Source: Prostheceraeus crozeri (Eukaryota > Platyhelminthes > Polycladida > Euryleptidae). Taken from it: a stretch of 64,000 bases of DNA. This document shows positions 40,026-50,737 of the stretch, piece after piece. The stretch spans positions 62,001 to 126,000 of the forward strand of contig CAJQUW010003440.1 in assembly GCA_907163375.1 (NCBI GenBank), in the 5' to 3' direction. A model generated the notes under the pieces. It was given only the letters and a program-made list of their open reading frames with translations. It was not told the DNA's origin and did not search any database. The position numbers and the translations under genes were made by a program. Each line of letters starts with the position of its first letter. The first letter of the stretch is position 1.

Positions 40026-40475
40026 AGTAGTATATAGTGTGACATCCGGCGCAACGCTTCGCTTCGCTTTGCTTCGCTTCGCTTGCGCCGGATGTCACAC
40101 TTTTGCGGGTTTTTTCAAAAAATCAAAATTTCAAAAATTTCAAAAATTTAGGTAGACTTCGAATTTCACGTGGCCGAAGGCCGAAGGGCGAAAATTTAGG
40201 TAGTGACAAATTTTCAAAAAAATCAAAAATTCAAAAATTTAGGCGGTCTCAAAATATCACGTAATCGAAAATTTAGACGGTTTCAAAATATCACGTGGAC
40301 GAAAATTTAGGCGATCTTAAAATATCACGTAATCTAAAAAATATCACGTGGACGAAAAATATCACGTAGCCGAAGGCCGAAAATGTAGGCAGATGAAAAT
40401 TTAGGTAGACCAAAAAAAATCACGTAGTCTCAATATACCAGAAGATTGTATTCAAAATATTTCTTTAAAACATGG
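40026..40475 (+). repeat. Polinton 2 left TIR with terminal hairpin
   Basis: Matches the complement of about 56697-57140. Positions 40036-40099 form a hairpin: GTGACATCCGGCGCAA pairs with its complement across a GCTTCGCTTCGC-rich loop. Further in are many AAAATTTAGGCGGT and ATATCACGTAAT/GTGGAC units. Confidence 0.85.
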
Positions 40476-40628
40476 AAACCTCAACGGGGGAAGCCTCAGA
40501 AATGGAAGGAATCTGAGTGATCTGATGTCCATTCATTGTCTTTGTTGATCCGTGAAAAAATTATTTTTTATTTTCATGAGAAAACAATTTTTATTTCCAT
40601 GACATATATATCTTTTATTGTTAAAAAA

Positions 40629-41516
40629 ATGATGTTACCAAATGTTGGTGGAGGTGCATATATCCCGAATAATCGTGAATTAGAAATAGAAATAGAAAAT
40701 TATATCATGAAAACTGGAGACGTTTTATCTGGTCCATTGCATCTTTCTATTCTTCCGCAACAAAATACAGAGTTAACAAATAAACAATATGTTGATACAC
40801 AAATCAATGACTTAAAATAAAAATATATAAACGATGTTTTGGTTCCACTGATGAATGAATTAAAGTTGCTTAAACTTAATGACAAATCATTAAACGAAAA
40901 ATTATTAAAACTTGATAAAAAGGATAGAGAGCTAGAAGCAGATATAGCAAAACTTTTTAAAAATATTTCAGAACAATCAAAAATTTTAATATTACTTTCT
41001 TTAAATTTAAAATCTGCTGTAATTGAAAATAAACATCAGATAAAATTATTGAAAGAACAAATAGAAGATGAAATAGAAAAACTACCTGAAAGAATTAAAA
41101 AAAATTTAAAGCAGTTACAAACTACATTCCAAAAAAGTGTTGATGAATTAAGTTCTAAAATTACTCAACAAATGAAAAAGATGAATAGAATAATAAATGA
41201 AGTAAACTCGCTTAATCAAAAAGTTGATAAAATGAAAACTCTTAAAATCAATTTGAAAAATGAATTAAAGAAAAATTTACAAGAAAACTCTAAAGAAAAT
41301 AAAGAACAGTTAGATTCTGTTAAAAGACAATTAGATGTTCTTAAAATTAAGTTAAATGCTCTTAAAGCTGCGTTGAAGATGAATCAGGAGAAAATGCAAG
41401 TCAATAGAAAAGAAATTAAAGTACATCACACGCTACTTGACGCAATAGATAAAGTGCAACGGAAAATTAATAAAGTTATCACGAAGTTGTTGGACATTCA
41501 CACACGTAAATCTTGA
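40629..41516 (+). pseudogene. Fibre-like protein: tail-fibre motif plus coiled coil, one in-frame stop
   Basis: The N-terminal part (ATG near 40629) contains KTGDVLSGPLHLS, then LTNKQYVDTQI. This matches the repeat seen in phage tail fibres and similar trimeric spikes (G-D-x-x-S-G-x-L, then K-x-Y-V-D). A TAA (40818-40820) interrupts it. The same frame then continues through 41516 with about 230 residues of uninterrupted Lys/Glu/Leu-rich coiled coil. The arrangement (attachment motif, trimeric stalk) fits a capsid vertex fibre. The receptor-binding end is not apparent. Confidence 0.55.
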
Positions 41517-41630
41517 TAGAACTTTGTTCAGAGGCTTTAGCCGATCGGACCAAAGGTCCTCAGGTTACTTACCTATAGAACTTTGTTCAGAGGCTTTAGC
41601 CGATCGGATCAAAGGTCCTCAGGTTACTAA
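41516..41630 (+). repeat. GC-rich hairpin repeat, two tandem copies
   Basis: Unit of about 55-60 bp, TTTGTTCAGAGGCTTTAGCC then GATCGGACCAAAGGTCCTCAGG. It contains short stem-TTT-stem palindromes (GGC..GCC, GGACC..GGTCC, CCGATCGG). An inverted copy is at 44246-44291. Confidence 0.8.
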
Positions 41631-41675
41631 CCAATCGTAAATATTTTTTCCAAAAGTCAAATTTATTCCTAAAAA

Positions 41676-42176
41676 ATGCCTATAATTTATAAACACAATC
41701 TTAAACATTTTGCTTCAAATCAAAGAATTGCTCATGAACCACGTATGAATCCTGTTTATCATTATGATAATAGAGAAACAGTTCACACGTAAGGAGCTGG
41801 CATCTTTTCTGGTATTGTAAGTATCGTTAACTTAATTAAAAATAATAAAGATTTGATTACATCTGCTGCAAAAGGAGCAGCTGCTATAGGTAGTACAGCT
41901 AGTGCCATATCAAATGCTGTTAAGTCTCAAAACGAATTAAAACAACTAGAAGCTATTCGTAAACTTAGGAATGATTCTGAAGAACTAAAAAATTTAAAAA
42001 AACTTTCAAAGGAAACAAAAAACAAAATTGCTAACATAGCTGTGGAGTCTGATAGCAAACATAATGAAAATAAAAATAATGAAAAAACAATTGAAGAAAT
42101 AAGAGGTAATGGCGTGAGCAGCAACCTTCGGTCTAACCAGCAAAGCTGTAGCGGAGCTGGTCTAGCAAAATTCTAA
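41676..42176 (+). pseudogene. Core/minor virion protein (pVI-like), one in-frame stop
   Basis: The ATG is at 41676; TAA at codon 39 (41790-41792); open in the same frame to 42176. Right after the stop comes GAGIFSGIVS, then LITSAAKGAAAIGSTASAI, the Gly/Ala-rich amphipathic region of Polinton core proteins. A charged helical tail follows. It lies directly upstream of the capsid gene, as in Polinton 1. Confidence 0.6.
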
Positions 42177-42331
42177 AATTTCATTTAGTAAAATTTTTTC
42201 TATGTGTGAGAAAAACAAAAAGTCAAATTATTTTTTATAAAAATGTCTTCCTCGTTTGAAAATAAATTTGAATTAGATAAACCACCAGGTGTTAGTCATA
42301 ATCAAAAAAGAATGACTATATAAGAATTGCT

Positions 42332-43573
42332 ATGAATCACGGATCTTCTAGTAGAGTAAATACTGGAGGTGATTTAATTTTTGAAGTTGATAATCAGCAG
42401 AGTTATATATATTTACCTGATTCGTTTTTACATTGTGAATATTCTTTATATAGTGATGCTAATTTTACAACACCATTACCAGAAACCGATAATATTGCAC
42501 TAGAGAATAATTTTTTTCCAAGATTATTTACACAAATGCGTTTAGATGTTGCAACTCAAAATATAGAAACAATAAGTGATTCTCCAGGTGCAATTGATAC
42601 AATGCTTAGATTTGTAACAATTGGTGAAAATAATAAAAAGTATGAAATCGAAGGTTGGTTTCCTGATACTAATGATGGTATAATTGTTGATGATTTAACT
42701 CACGCTGGAACAGATGCAGCAGGAATTGCGAAAGATGTAGAAAATATTGCAAAACATTTAAATAAAACAAACAATAGTGCATATAAAGAAAGACGTGAAT
42801 TTAACAAGAAAAGTAAACAGACAGTAAATTGGTCATTGTCTCCATTATTCGGATATTTAGATTATGATAAAATATCATATCAATTAAAATTTAAATTAAT
42901 AATTCATCGCACAGCAAATAATGAATTAATCTTTTTTGGTAAGACTGGAAAAAAAGCATATTTAAAAATTGATAGACTTGAATGGTGGATTAAGCATATT
43001 ACTCCTAGTTTAGAGATTGAAACAGCTATTGCAAAAAGATTAAATACTAACAAAACAATTCCAGTAAATTTTCTAAAGCGTACTGCTAGTTCAGTAACTT
43101 TTTCCGAACAAAGATTTAACTGGCATTTTACTAGAACTTCGAATACTCCAAGATATTTATTACTAACTTTTCAAAGAAATAATTCTCCAAGTTTTGATAA
43201 GAACAATAATCTCTTCCATATTAATACAATTCGAAGTTTACAAGTTTCATTAAATCAAACCCGATATCCAATTGATCCATTAAGATTCGATGATACCAAT
43301 AATCAATTTATGGAAGGATATGATTCTTATCGAAATCTTTGTATAGAATTTGGAGTTGAACCACAATTAACTCCTGGAGATTGGAGACATTTATATCCTG
43401 TTTTCTGTTTCGATTTAAGTGCACAATCTGAAGATATTATCAAGACTGGTTGTGATGTAACAATTAATATTGAAAAGAAAGATTCCACAACTTCATTGAT
43501 GGCTTATGGTTTATTGCTAGATGTAAAATATTCTATTGAAATTCTTAATGGAAGGATGGCAAGGATTAATTAA
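42332..43573 (+). CDS. Major capsid protein, Polinton 2
   Basis: 413 residues, intact from the ATG at 42332. Typical Polinton capsid features are an early IYLPDSFLHCEYSLY strand region, NFFPRLFTQMRL, RLEWWIKHITPS near the middle, and a C-terminal YPVFCFDLSAQ followed by strands, the equivalent of YTIYAFDLTAD in Polinton 1. An upstream ATG (42243) opens a short frame one base out of register, so the native N-terminus was probably longer and is now separated by an indel near 42310. Confidence 0.8.
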   Translation: MNHGSSSRVNTGGDLIFEVDNQQSYIYLPDSFLHCEYSLYSDANFTTPLPETDNIALENNFFPRLFTQMRLDVATQNIETISDSPGAIDTMLRFVTIGENNKKYEIEGWFPDTNDGIIVDDLTHAGTDAAGIAKDVENIAKHLNKTNNSAYKERREFNKKSKQTVNWSLSPLFGYLDYDKISYQLKFKLIIHRTANNELIFFGKTGKKAYLKIDRLEWWIKHITPSLEIETAIAKRLNTNKTIPVNFLKRTASSVTFSEQRFNWHFTRTSNTPRYLLLTFQRNNSPSFDKNNNLFHINTIRSLQVSLNQTRYPIDPLRFDDTNNQFMEGYDSYRNLCIEFGVEPQLTPGDWRHLYPVFCFDLSAQSEDIIKTGCDVTINIEKKDSTTSLMAYGLLLDVKYSIEILNGRMARIN

Positions 43574-43579
43574 TTTGTT

Positions 43580-43760
43580 TTGATAACTTAAAATTTTGAC
43601 AACTAGAATAGATTAAAAATTTTTGATAACTTAAAATTTTTTCATAACTAGAATAGATTAAAAATTCTTAACTGAAAATTTTTCATAACTAGAATAGATT
43701 AAAAAAATTCTTAGATTAAAATTTATTCATAACTAGAATAGATTAAAATTTTTTTATTAA
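43580..43760 (+). repeat. AT-rich tandem repeat (~45-bp unit, ~4 copies)
   Basis: Repeats of CATAACTAGAATAGATTAAA with variable A/T spacers between the capsid and core genes. Confidence 0.8.
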
Positions 43761-43881
43761 AAATATCGCAAGCGAAAAGTAATGATAATAAAACTGTTGA
43801 ATTAAAATTACGTAATATTGTTGAGAAAAATACCCCTAAAACTATTACGATTAACAAAAAAAGTATTACATAAGTAAACCA

Positions 43882-44244
43882 ATGATAGAGAATATTCAAT
43901 TACAAGAAGAAAAGAATGGCGGGATTCTCCCATTAATTCCACTAATAATAGGTGGCATAGCAGCTGCAGGAAGTGTTGCAGGTGGGACAGCTGGTATTGT
44001 CCAAGCAGTAAATAAAAATAAATCAGAGAAGGCAGCATTAGAAGAACAAAAACGTCATAATAGAGAGTTAGAGAAAGTTGCTAGGGGTGACGGAATCGTA
44101 AATAATTTTATTAGTAAATTAAAATTAGTTGATGAAGGAAAACGAGTTCTTAAAAATATTCTGCACAATGTTGATTATTTAATTGAAATTAAAGAAACAA
44201 AAGATGGTTCTGGAATATATCTAAGTCCTAGTATGATTCGGTAA
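43882..44244 (+). CDS. Core pX-like protein with Gly/Ala-rich hydrophobic segment
   Basis: 120 residues. The N-terminal GGILPLIPLIIGGIAAAGSV segment is followed by a basic/helical region. Same protein class as 34518-34874 in Polinton 1. The frame is intact. Confidence 0.6.
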   Translation: MIENIQLQEEKNGGILPLIPLIIGGIAAAGSVAGGTAGIVQAVNKNKSEKAALEEQKRHNRELEKVARGDGIVNNFISKLKLVDEGKRVLKNILHNVDYLIEIKETKDGSGIYLSPSMIR

Positions 44245-44245
44245 T

Positions 44246-44291
44246 AACCTCAGGACCTTTGGTCCGATCGGCTAAAGCCTCTGAACAAGGT
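44246..44291 (-). repeat. GC-rich hairpin repeat, inverted copy
   Basis: Complement of the repeat at 41516-41630. The two sites bracket the pVI-like, capsid and pX-like genes. Confidence 0.8.
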
Positions 44292-44325
44292 TCGATTAGG
44301 TAAAACATTTATTTTATCTTTTAAA

Positions 44326-45616
44326 ATGAATTCTACAAATTCCGAAAATTTAATTAAATTAAAAATTGCTAATTTAGATTTATTAAATTATCTATTAAAC
44401 AAAAATAAAAACTCAAATTGTAAAATTTATGAAGGTAACGACATACAAAAAACATTAGAAAACTTTCCTGGATTTATTTGGAGTAAATATTCGAAAGAAA
44501 AACATCTTCCTGGTCATTCATATACCGGTCCAGGAACTCGATTAGATATAAGACTAGATGAGAATAATAATCCGAAACCAGGTGAAGAACCAATAAATAG
44601 AGTAGATGCCGCCGCTTATAGACATGATTTAGCTTATCGAAATCATGGTCTAAGTTCTCGACATGCAGCTGATAAGAAGATGATTCAAGAATTAGATAGT
44701 ATTCAAAATCCTACATTTAGAGAAAAAATTGAAAGAATGTTTGTTAAGAAAGCTTTACAAGCTAAAATATTATTCGGTCAGGGTTTAAATGAAACGACAG
44801 CAAAGCTGACTGAGAGCAACGCTCGAACCTATGCGTCTGAAATTCATAAAGATTACAGAAGGCCTAAATATTTATTGAAAGTAAAAGTATTTAATAAAGA
44901 TGATATTTGGAGTGCTGATCTTATTCATATGCCGAATGATTCTGATTATAAATACGCATTGACCGTTATAGATTTATATACACGATACGCTTGGGTAAAG
45001 CCTTTAAAAAATAAAAGTGCTCTATCAGTTAAATATGCGTTTGAAGAAATCTTTAAAGAAACTAATAGAAAGCCAAAAAATTGTTTGTTGATAAAGGGTC
45101 GGAATTTTATAACCGGACGTTCAGCCACTATTTGAAACTGTTTATTCAACTGAAAATGGAGGAAAAGCTGTAGTGATAGAAAGATTCAATCGGACGTTAA
45201 AAAATGAATTATTCAAGAAATTTACTGAGCAAAGAAATCAGAAATGGTTGAAGATATTACCACGAGTTGTAGAGCAGTACAATAATAAAGTTCATTCAGG
45301 TATTGAAGAAACCCCAAAGAATGCTTCTGTCGACCCTGATTTAATACGAAAGAAAATATTCGAAAATAATTATTCGAATGAGAGTAATCCGAATTTGCAG
45401 AAGCTTAAGCCGAAATTTAAAATTGGAGATAGAGTTAGAATATTTAAGTATAAAAATAAATTTGAAAAAGGCTTCGTCGGATACCGGAGTAAAGAAATAT
45501 TTGAAGTTTGTAAAATAAATCAAACTTATCCGATTACTTACGAAATCAAAGATTTAGATGATGAAGATATCAGATACCGATTTTATCAAAATGAATTACA
45601 ACGGACTGATTTTTAA
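44326..45616 (+). pseudogene. PLA2-like domain fused to integrase, frameshifted
   Basis: The frame from 44326 (269 codons) begins with a parvovirus-type phospholipase A2 region: YTGPGTRLD (calcium loop), then DAAAYRHDLAY (catalytic His-Asp). It runs straight into an integrase: DIWSADLIHM with the first Asp, then TVIDLYTRYAWVKPL. A single-base shift near 45090-45130, just before or at the second catalytic Asp, breaks the frame. The third motif (IERFNRTLKN, with Glu) and a C-terminal SH3-like domain follow in another frame from 45173 to 45616. No chromodomain was seen. In parvoviruses the PLA2 opens membranes during entry. Confidence 0.8.
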
Positions 45617-45644
45617 TTATCATTATCATTATTTATTATTGGAA

Positions 45645-46121
45645 CTAACGTTTCGGGAATGAAATTCCCTTGTTCAATTCTAACATAATATCTAGAAATG
45701 GTACTCCTTTTTGTAATTTAAATAAAACATAAAGACATAATTGGCCGCAATAAGTAGTTCCTGGTTTTTGAATTTGAAACGTATTATAAGTTCCATTTCC
45801 AAGTAACTTTTTAACTTCGTTTGTTGGAGGTAATCCATAAGAGTCGAACCAGTAGTTCTCAGCCTCCGGGCGGTCTAAATAGTAATTATCTCCATTTTTA
45901 TTAGACGTAACTGCAGACCAATGTATTCCTTTTTCATCTGACGTATGAAGATTTGTTATGAAGTTTATAGTTATTGTTGGCTAATTTTTTAGGAATTGTA
46001 ATTCGTCTCTCATTAGAACATGAAAATTCTTTATTCCCAATTGATTTGGGATTTTCTTTAAATCGAAATTCGTTGTTGTTTGTGTTCCATATAATTTCAA
46101 AAACTCATTTATGTTGCTCAT
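45645..46121 (-). pseudogene. Adenain-like protease, Polinton 2, one in-frame stop
   Basis: 158 codons from the ATG at 46121 to the TAG at 45645-45647, with an internal TAG at codon 47 (45981-45983) and no frame change. After that stop come KGIHWSAV (His), YWFDSYG (Asp), TFQIQ (Gln) and TTYCGQLC (Cys), the complete C5 protease set. Too broken by the stop to appear as a long open frame. Confidence 0.75.
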
Positions 46122-46158
46122 TTTATAATAAAAAAATTTCCTATAGGGTCCCCTAGAA

Positions 46159-46340
46159 GTCAGAAGGGAGGGGGTATTGATTTAAAACTGTTCCATAATG
46201 ATGACTTTCCTTACTACTTAGTCAGAAGGGAGGGGGTATTGATTTAAAACTGTTTCATAGTGATGACTTTCCTGACTACTTAGTCAGAAGGGGGGTATTG
46301 ATTTAAAACTGTTCCACAATGATGTTTTTCCTTACTACTT
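46159..46340. repeat. Three tandem copies of a ~62-bp unit
   Basis: AGTCAGAAGG(G)AGGGGGTATTG, then TTTAAAACTGTTCCATAATG and GATGACTTTCCTTACTACTT, repeated between the protease and its partial duplicate. Confidence 0.85.
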
Positions 46341-46379
46341 ATTCGATTTTGAAATCATTTAATTTAATCTAAATTAAAA

Positions 46380-46568
46380 AGGTACATTTGTAAGGAATCA
46401 GTTGATTAGTAGAGTTAGTACTTCGCACATCTTTAATCAACTGCAATTCATTTCTCATCAATAGGTGAAAATTCTTTATTTCCAATTGATTAGCGATCTC
46501 ATTTAAATCGAAATTTGACGTGGTTTGTTTGCCGTATATTTTTAGGAAGTCTCAAATGTTACTCATTT
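46380..46568 (-). pseudogene. Partial duplicate of the protease N-terminus
   Basis: The minus strand repeats the first ~45 codons of the neighbouring protease gene (KQTTSNFDL and KNFHLLMRNELQ against TQTTTNFDL and KNFHVLMRDELQ). It then diverges into an AT-rich end. The 62-bp repeats separate the two copies. Confidence 0.65.
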
Positions 46569-46569
46569 T

Positions 46570-47130
46570 AAATGAAATAAAATGTATTTTTTAACAATGT
46601 TCCATTTTATTTTTATGAACTCTCATTAAGAGGATATTGTTCGTTTTATCTGTATTAAGACAATAGCAACATCTGTTACCACATTTCTCAAACCGCATGA
46701 TTGTTTTAGGGGATCATACGGGTTGTGCATTCATAACATGGCGTTAATAACATAAAAGCAATCTATTAATTCATTCTCTGCTTTGAGGGAATATTCTGTT
46801 GTTATAGCAATCATTCAATACAATATCGCAGTATCGATAGTCGAGACCGACTGTCGAACCAAAGCCAGAACTTTTCTGGTTTTGGTTTAGGATCTGGCTC
46901 GCGTTATGGCCGATGAAATGATTTACAATGCGGTGCAATTTCCCCATTGTCATTCAAGTACATTTAATCATACCCGTCATGTCATACCCGTATGTTGTCA
47001 AGCAAACTTCATTCACCTACAATGCCGCTTTGCTTAGATCACCATTCATAATTTTCACTTACTATTTAAACACACACACAATTCATAAAACGTGACGCAT
47101 TACAATCTTAGTTTAAATTTTATCGTCACA
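46570..47130. other. Noncoding stretch
   Basis: No coding frame supported. It leads to the repeat-protein gene, with CACACACACA near 47075. Confidence 0.45.
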
Positions 47131-48176
47131 ATGGTTGGATCTACTGAAAGATCTGTTCGATTGGAGACAAAGCGGAGAAGAATTCAGAAGTTAACAAGGG
47201 AAATCATACATCTGCAAGCACGAAGTAAAATATTCTTACACTTGGATATGAGAAGAATTTTTGAATATATCGGAGACTCGCACATCAATTATGCAATTGA
47301 TAAGAAAATATTAAACTTAATTGAACAACGGCAGACAGTAATATTTTCTTTAAATAGAACCTTATCACAAGAACGGGACGAACAAATTATTGAACAATCA
47401 ACAATATCATCGAACAACATCGATACAACAGGGCCGCCAACTTATAGAACAATCTCAACAAAATATGCAGCCTATTCAAATATTCAATCTATGTCAAATA
47501 TGTAGCCTATTCAAGAAATTCAATCTATGTCAAATATTCAATCTATGTCAAATATTCAATCTATGACAAATATTCAATCTATGTCAAATATGCAGCCTAT
47601 TCAAGAAATTCAATCTATGTCAAATATTCAATCTATGTCAAATATGCAGCCTATTCAAGAGATTCAATCTATGTCAAATATTCAATCTATGCCAAATATT
47701 CAATCTATGTCAAATATTCAATCTATGTCAAATATGTAGCCTATTCAAGAAAATTCAATCTATGTCAAATATGTAGCCTATTCAAGAAATTCAATCTATG
47801 TCAAATATTCAATCTATGTCAAATATTCAATCTATGTCAAATATGCAGCCTATTCAAGAAATTCAATCTATGTCAATTATTCAATCTATGTCAAATATTC
47901 AATCTATGTCAAATATTCAATCTATGCCAAATATTCAATCTATGTCAAATATTCAATCTATGTCAAATATGTAGCCTATTCAAGAAAATTCAATCTATGT
48001 CAAATATGTAGCCTATTCAAGAAATTCAATCTATGTCAAATATTCAATCTATGTCAAATATTCAATCTATGTCAAATATGCAGCCTATTCAAGAAATTCA
48101 ATCTATGTCAATTATTCAATCTATGTCAAATATTCAATCTATGTCAAATATTCAATCTCTGTCAAATCTACATTAG
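47131..48176 (+). pseudogene. Basic helical protein with SNIQSM hexapeptide repeats
   Basis: The N-terminal ~125 residues (ATG at 47131) are basic and helical. From about 47470 the gene is an 18-nt repeat (Ser-Asn-Ile-Gln-Ser-Met), with interspersed Asn-Met-Gln-Pro-Ile-Gln-Glu-Ile-Gln units. At some copies CAG (Gln) has become TAG (for example 47503-47505 and 47737-47739), and a one-base insertion occurs near 47750. Function unknown; repeats of this sort can act as spacers or oligomerisation arms. Confidence 0.55.
47470..48176 (+). repeat. 18-bp coding minisatellite with higher-order units
   Basis: AATATTCAATCTATGTCA repeated about 30 times. Two long blocks (about 47740-47970 and 47975-48160) are nearly identical, pointing to recent unequal exchange or slippage. 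Confidence 0.9.
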
Positions 48177-48792
48177 CTGGCGCAAAACAAACAAACAATT
48201 TGAAGAGAAAAACCTTCATATAAACGCTGTGAGTGCTATAATTAATTAATTATATTTTTGGTTGTAATAAGTTTTTGGATGTAATAAAAAAATTATTATT
48301 CCCACGTGTCATCATCATCATCACTTAAATTACTCTCACTGACGATTGTTTGAAATATTTCAGCTTGAATATCTTCTCCGTTATAAGGTAACATAATTTC
48401 ATTTTCATCAGGTGCTTGACGTTTAAGAATATTTATTTGACCAGAAAATTTTTTTCTTCAGTATTATTATTTTTATCAGGAATACTAATTCCAGTTTCTA
48501 ATGATCTTTTCCATGGTTCATTAACTGTAGTCGATAATGTTTTACCCGAATATAATTTTATAAAATCTTCTACTTTTACTTTATCTTGTGAATATCCTTT
48601 GAATGTTTTCTTTTTACTAAGTCTCCCCTGTTCATCTACAGTAATAAAATATTTTATTTTAGGAGCAATAAACATTGAAAAAATAATTCCACCATTTCCA
48701 TAATCATTTTTTCCTTGACACAATTCCCCACCAACATATCCAGCAGCATCTAATTTATTGAAGAGCTCATTATCACTGTATATTGAATCAGT

Positions 48793-49841
48793 GTTTTTTA
48801 CAATTAATGGAAAACCACAATTAAATGCGGCATCTTCTGTTTCAATATCATAAACATATTGTGGTTTATTATTTAAGTATCTTACAGTGGTGACATCTTT
48901 GGTAATATCATTTTTAACTTGATACGCAGTAAAACACAATGGTTTATCTTGTCTTTCGCTTACTACCAAATTAATACCTAGAGATGATGCCAAATTGTAT
49001 AAACCCCTAAAGGTTTCTTTATTTTTCTGTGTAAAACAAATAGTTGCATATTTACTTGTAAAAAAAGATTTCTTGCTCCCATCTGCTGCATAAAATCCAA
49101 CAAAGAACCAATATCTAATATTATATTCAGCATTTAGAACATTCCAAGGAACACGCTTTTCTCTAAACTGATTATAATAATTTTCACTAAAGTATGTGGC
49201 ATATTGTTTTGGATTTTCAAAATTAAGTTTGTATACCCTAGATGATCTCATTGTATCATATATTTTACAATCATTGTTATAAACTTCATTAATATATGTT
49301 TGCAATTTAATTAAGAGGTTAAGGTCTTGGTTATTTAAAGTACAACAATATCTGACTCCTGATTCATAATTATAGATTCCAGCAGAGCCATCTCCTAAAA
49401 AGAACCCTTCTATAAATGCTTGCTTACATCTTAAATTAGGTGGATCATTAAAATAAATATCACTTAAAATTTGTTCTTATATGATTTTATTGTCGTGTAA
49501 AAATAATTTATTATGTAGTAAATTTGTTCCTATATTTAATTCTTGTGGCTTTATTTCATTACCTGTTTCATCTAACAATGAATGATCTTCAGTAACATCT
49601 ACTATTCCCATTTTTGTTCTTATTCGATAAATACTTTTATTTGTAAAATGTCTAATAACTTTTTTACTTTACTCCATCCATTATGAGTATAAATTTCTAA
49701 ATTATCAACAAATGAAATTTCTTTCATATCACCATTAATTTCAAACGGATTAATTTTATAGTTGTTTACAATACTATCTATTCTAGAAATAAATAATAAA
49801 TTATTCTTTCTCAATATTACAGGCGTGTCAGCTGTTACTGA
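48793..49841 (-). other. Intein with LAGLIDADG-type endonuclease in polB motif C
   Basis: Inserted between D and T of the polymerase YxDTDS active site. The upstream extein ends IHYTD, the intein begins SVTADTPVILR (splice block A with Ser1), and the downstream extein resumes TDSIYSD after LIVKN (C-terminal Asn, with Thr as +1 nucleophile). Block B is IVDVTEDHSLL (~49570-49612) and block F is YVYDIETEDAAFNCG (~48820-48865). Two dodecapeptide-type motifs, EGFFLGDGSAG (~49380-49412) and VGFYAADGS (~49080-49111), indicate a homing endonuclease. It spans 1049 nt, one base short of 350 codons: a one-base loss near 49645 and a TAA at 49477-49479 have damaged it. The block G penultimate residue is Lys rather than His. 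Confidence 0.85.
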
Positions 49842-50737
49842 ATCTGTATAATGAATGTATTTTTCGTTGAAACCATTAATTTCTAAAATAAAGTTATTCA
49901 TGGTTCTTCTAGAGTGAGAAAGAAAGAAAGAACCTAAGTGTGATGGCATGAATGATGTCTTTCCACTGTCTGTAATATTAGCTTTAAGAAATTCATCACC
50001 TTCCATTTCTACTTTCGCTAAATATTGTTCATCATTTAATTTTTCATAATCTTTTACTTCTTGAGTTAAACTTTTTCTCAATGTATTCTCATTCCATAAA
50101 TGATATTTAGTGGTTATATCTTTTTGCACAGTTTTGCCATATAGTGAATTCATCAATAATTTAATTAACTCATCACCTACAGTATTTCCTTCTGTTTTAT
50201 ATCTTTTTCTCAAAATAAAAAGTTTTTCATTATAATTTCGAAATGGTGAAACTTGACAATTTTTTTCATAAATTATACCATCAGTAATATGTAAGATTTT
50301 TCCACCACATCTAACAATTTCTTGTATGTCTACAGAAGTTAATACATCATAACATATACCATTTCTAAACCTGATTACTTTTACATGAGAATTATTATTT
50401 TGATTTTTAACTTTATCTTTTATAGGAACTGGTTGGAAAAACATATCATTCGGATATTGAAACACAACTGTAAATATTCCAGTTTTAGGTCTAAATGTTT
50501 GAGTATTAAATTTATATACTATTTCTCGTTCTTCTTCTTGACGAAATTTTCTAGCTGATTCAGCTTTAGGATATTCTGAATTTTCATTATACATAGCTGA
50601 TGGATATAAAGATGTTGCATCAAAAGCCATTAGAAATTCATTTTTTTGTTCAAGTAGTTGATTTGAAATTTTCTTACAAATTTCAGTTTTATCTCCTAAA
50701 TCTCGATACTGTTTCATTAAATCTATTAAATTACTTC

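Noticed and set aside
47470..48176. CRISPR-like array
   Set aside because: The units are contiguous 18-bp coding repeats without unique spacers.
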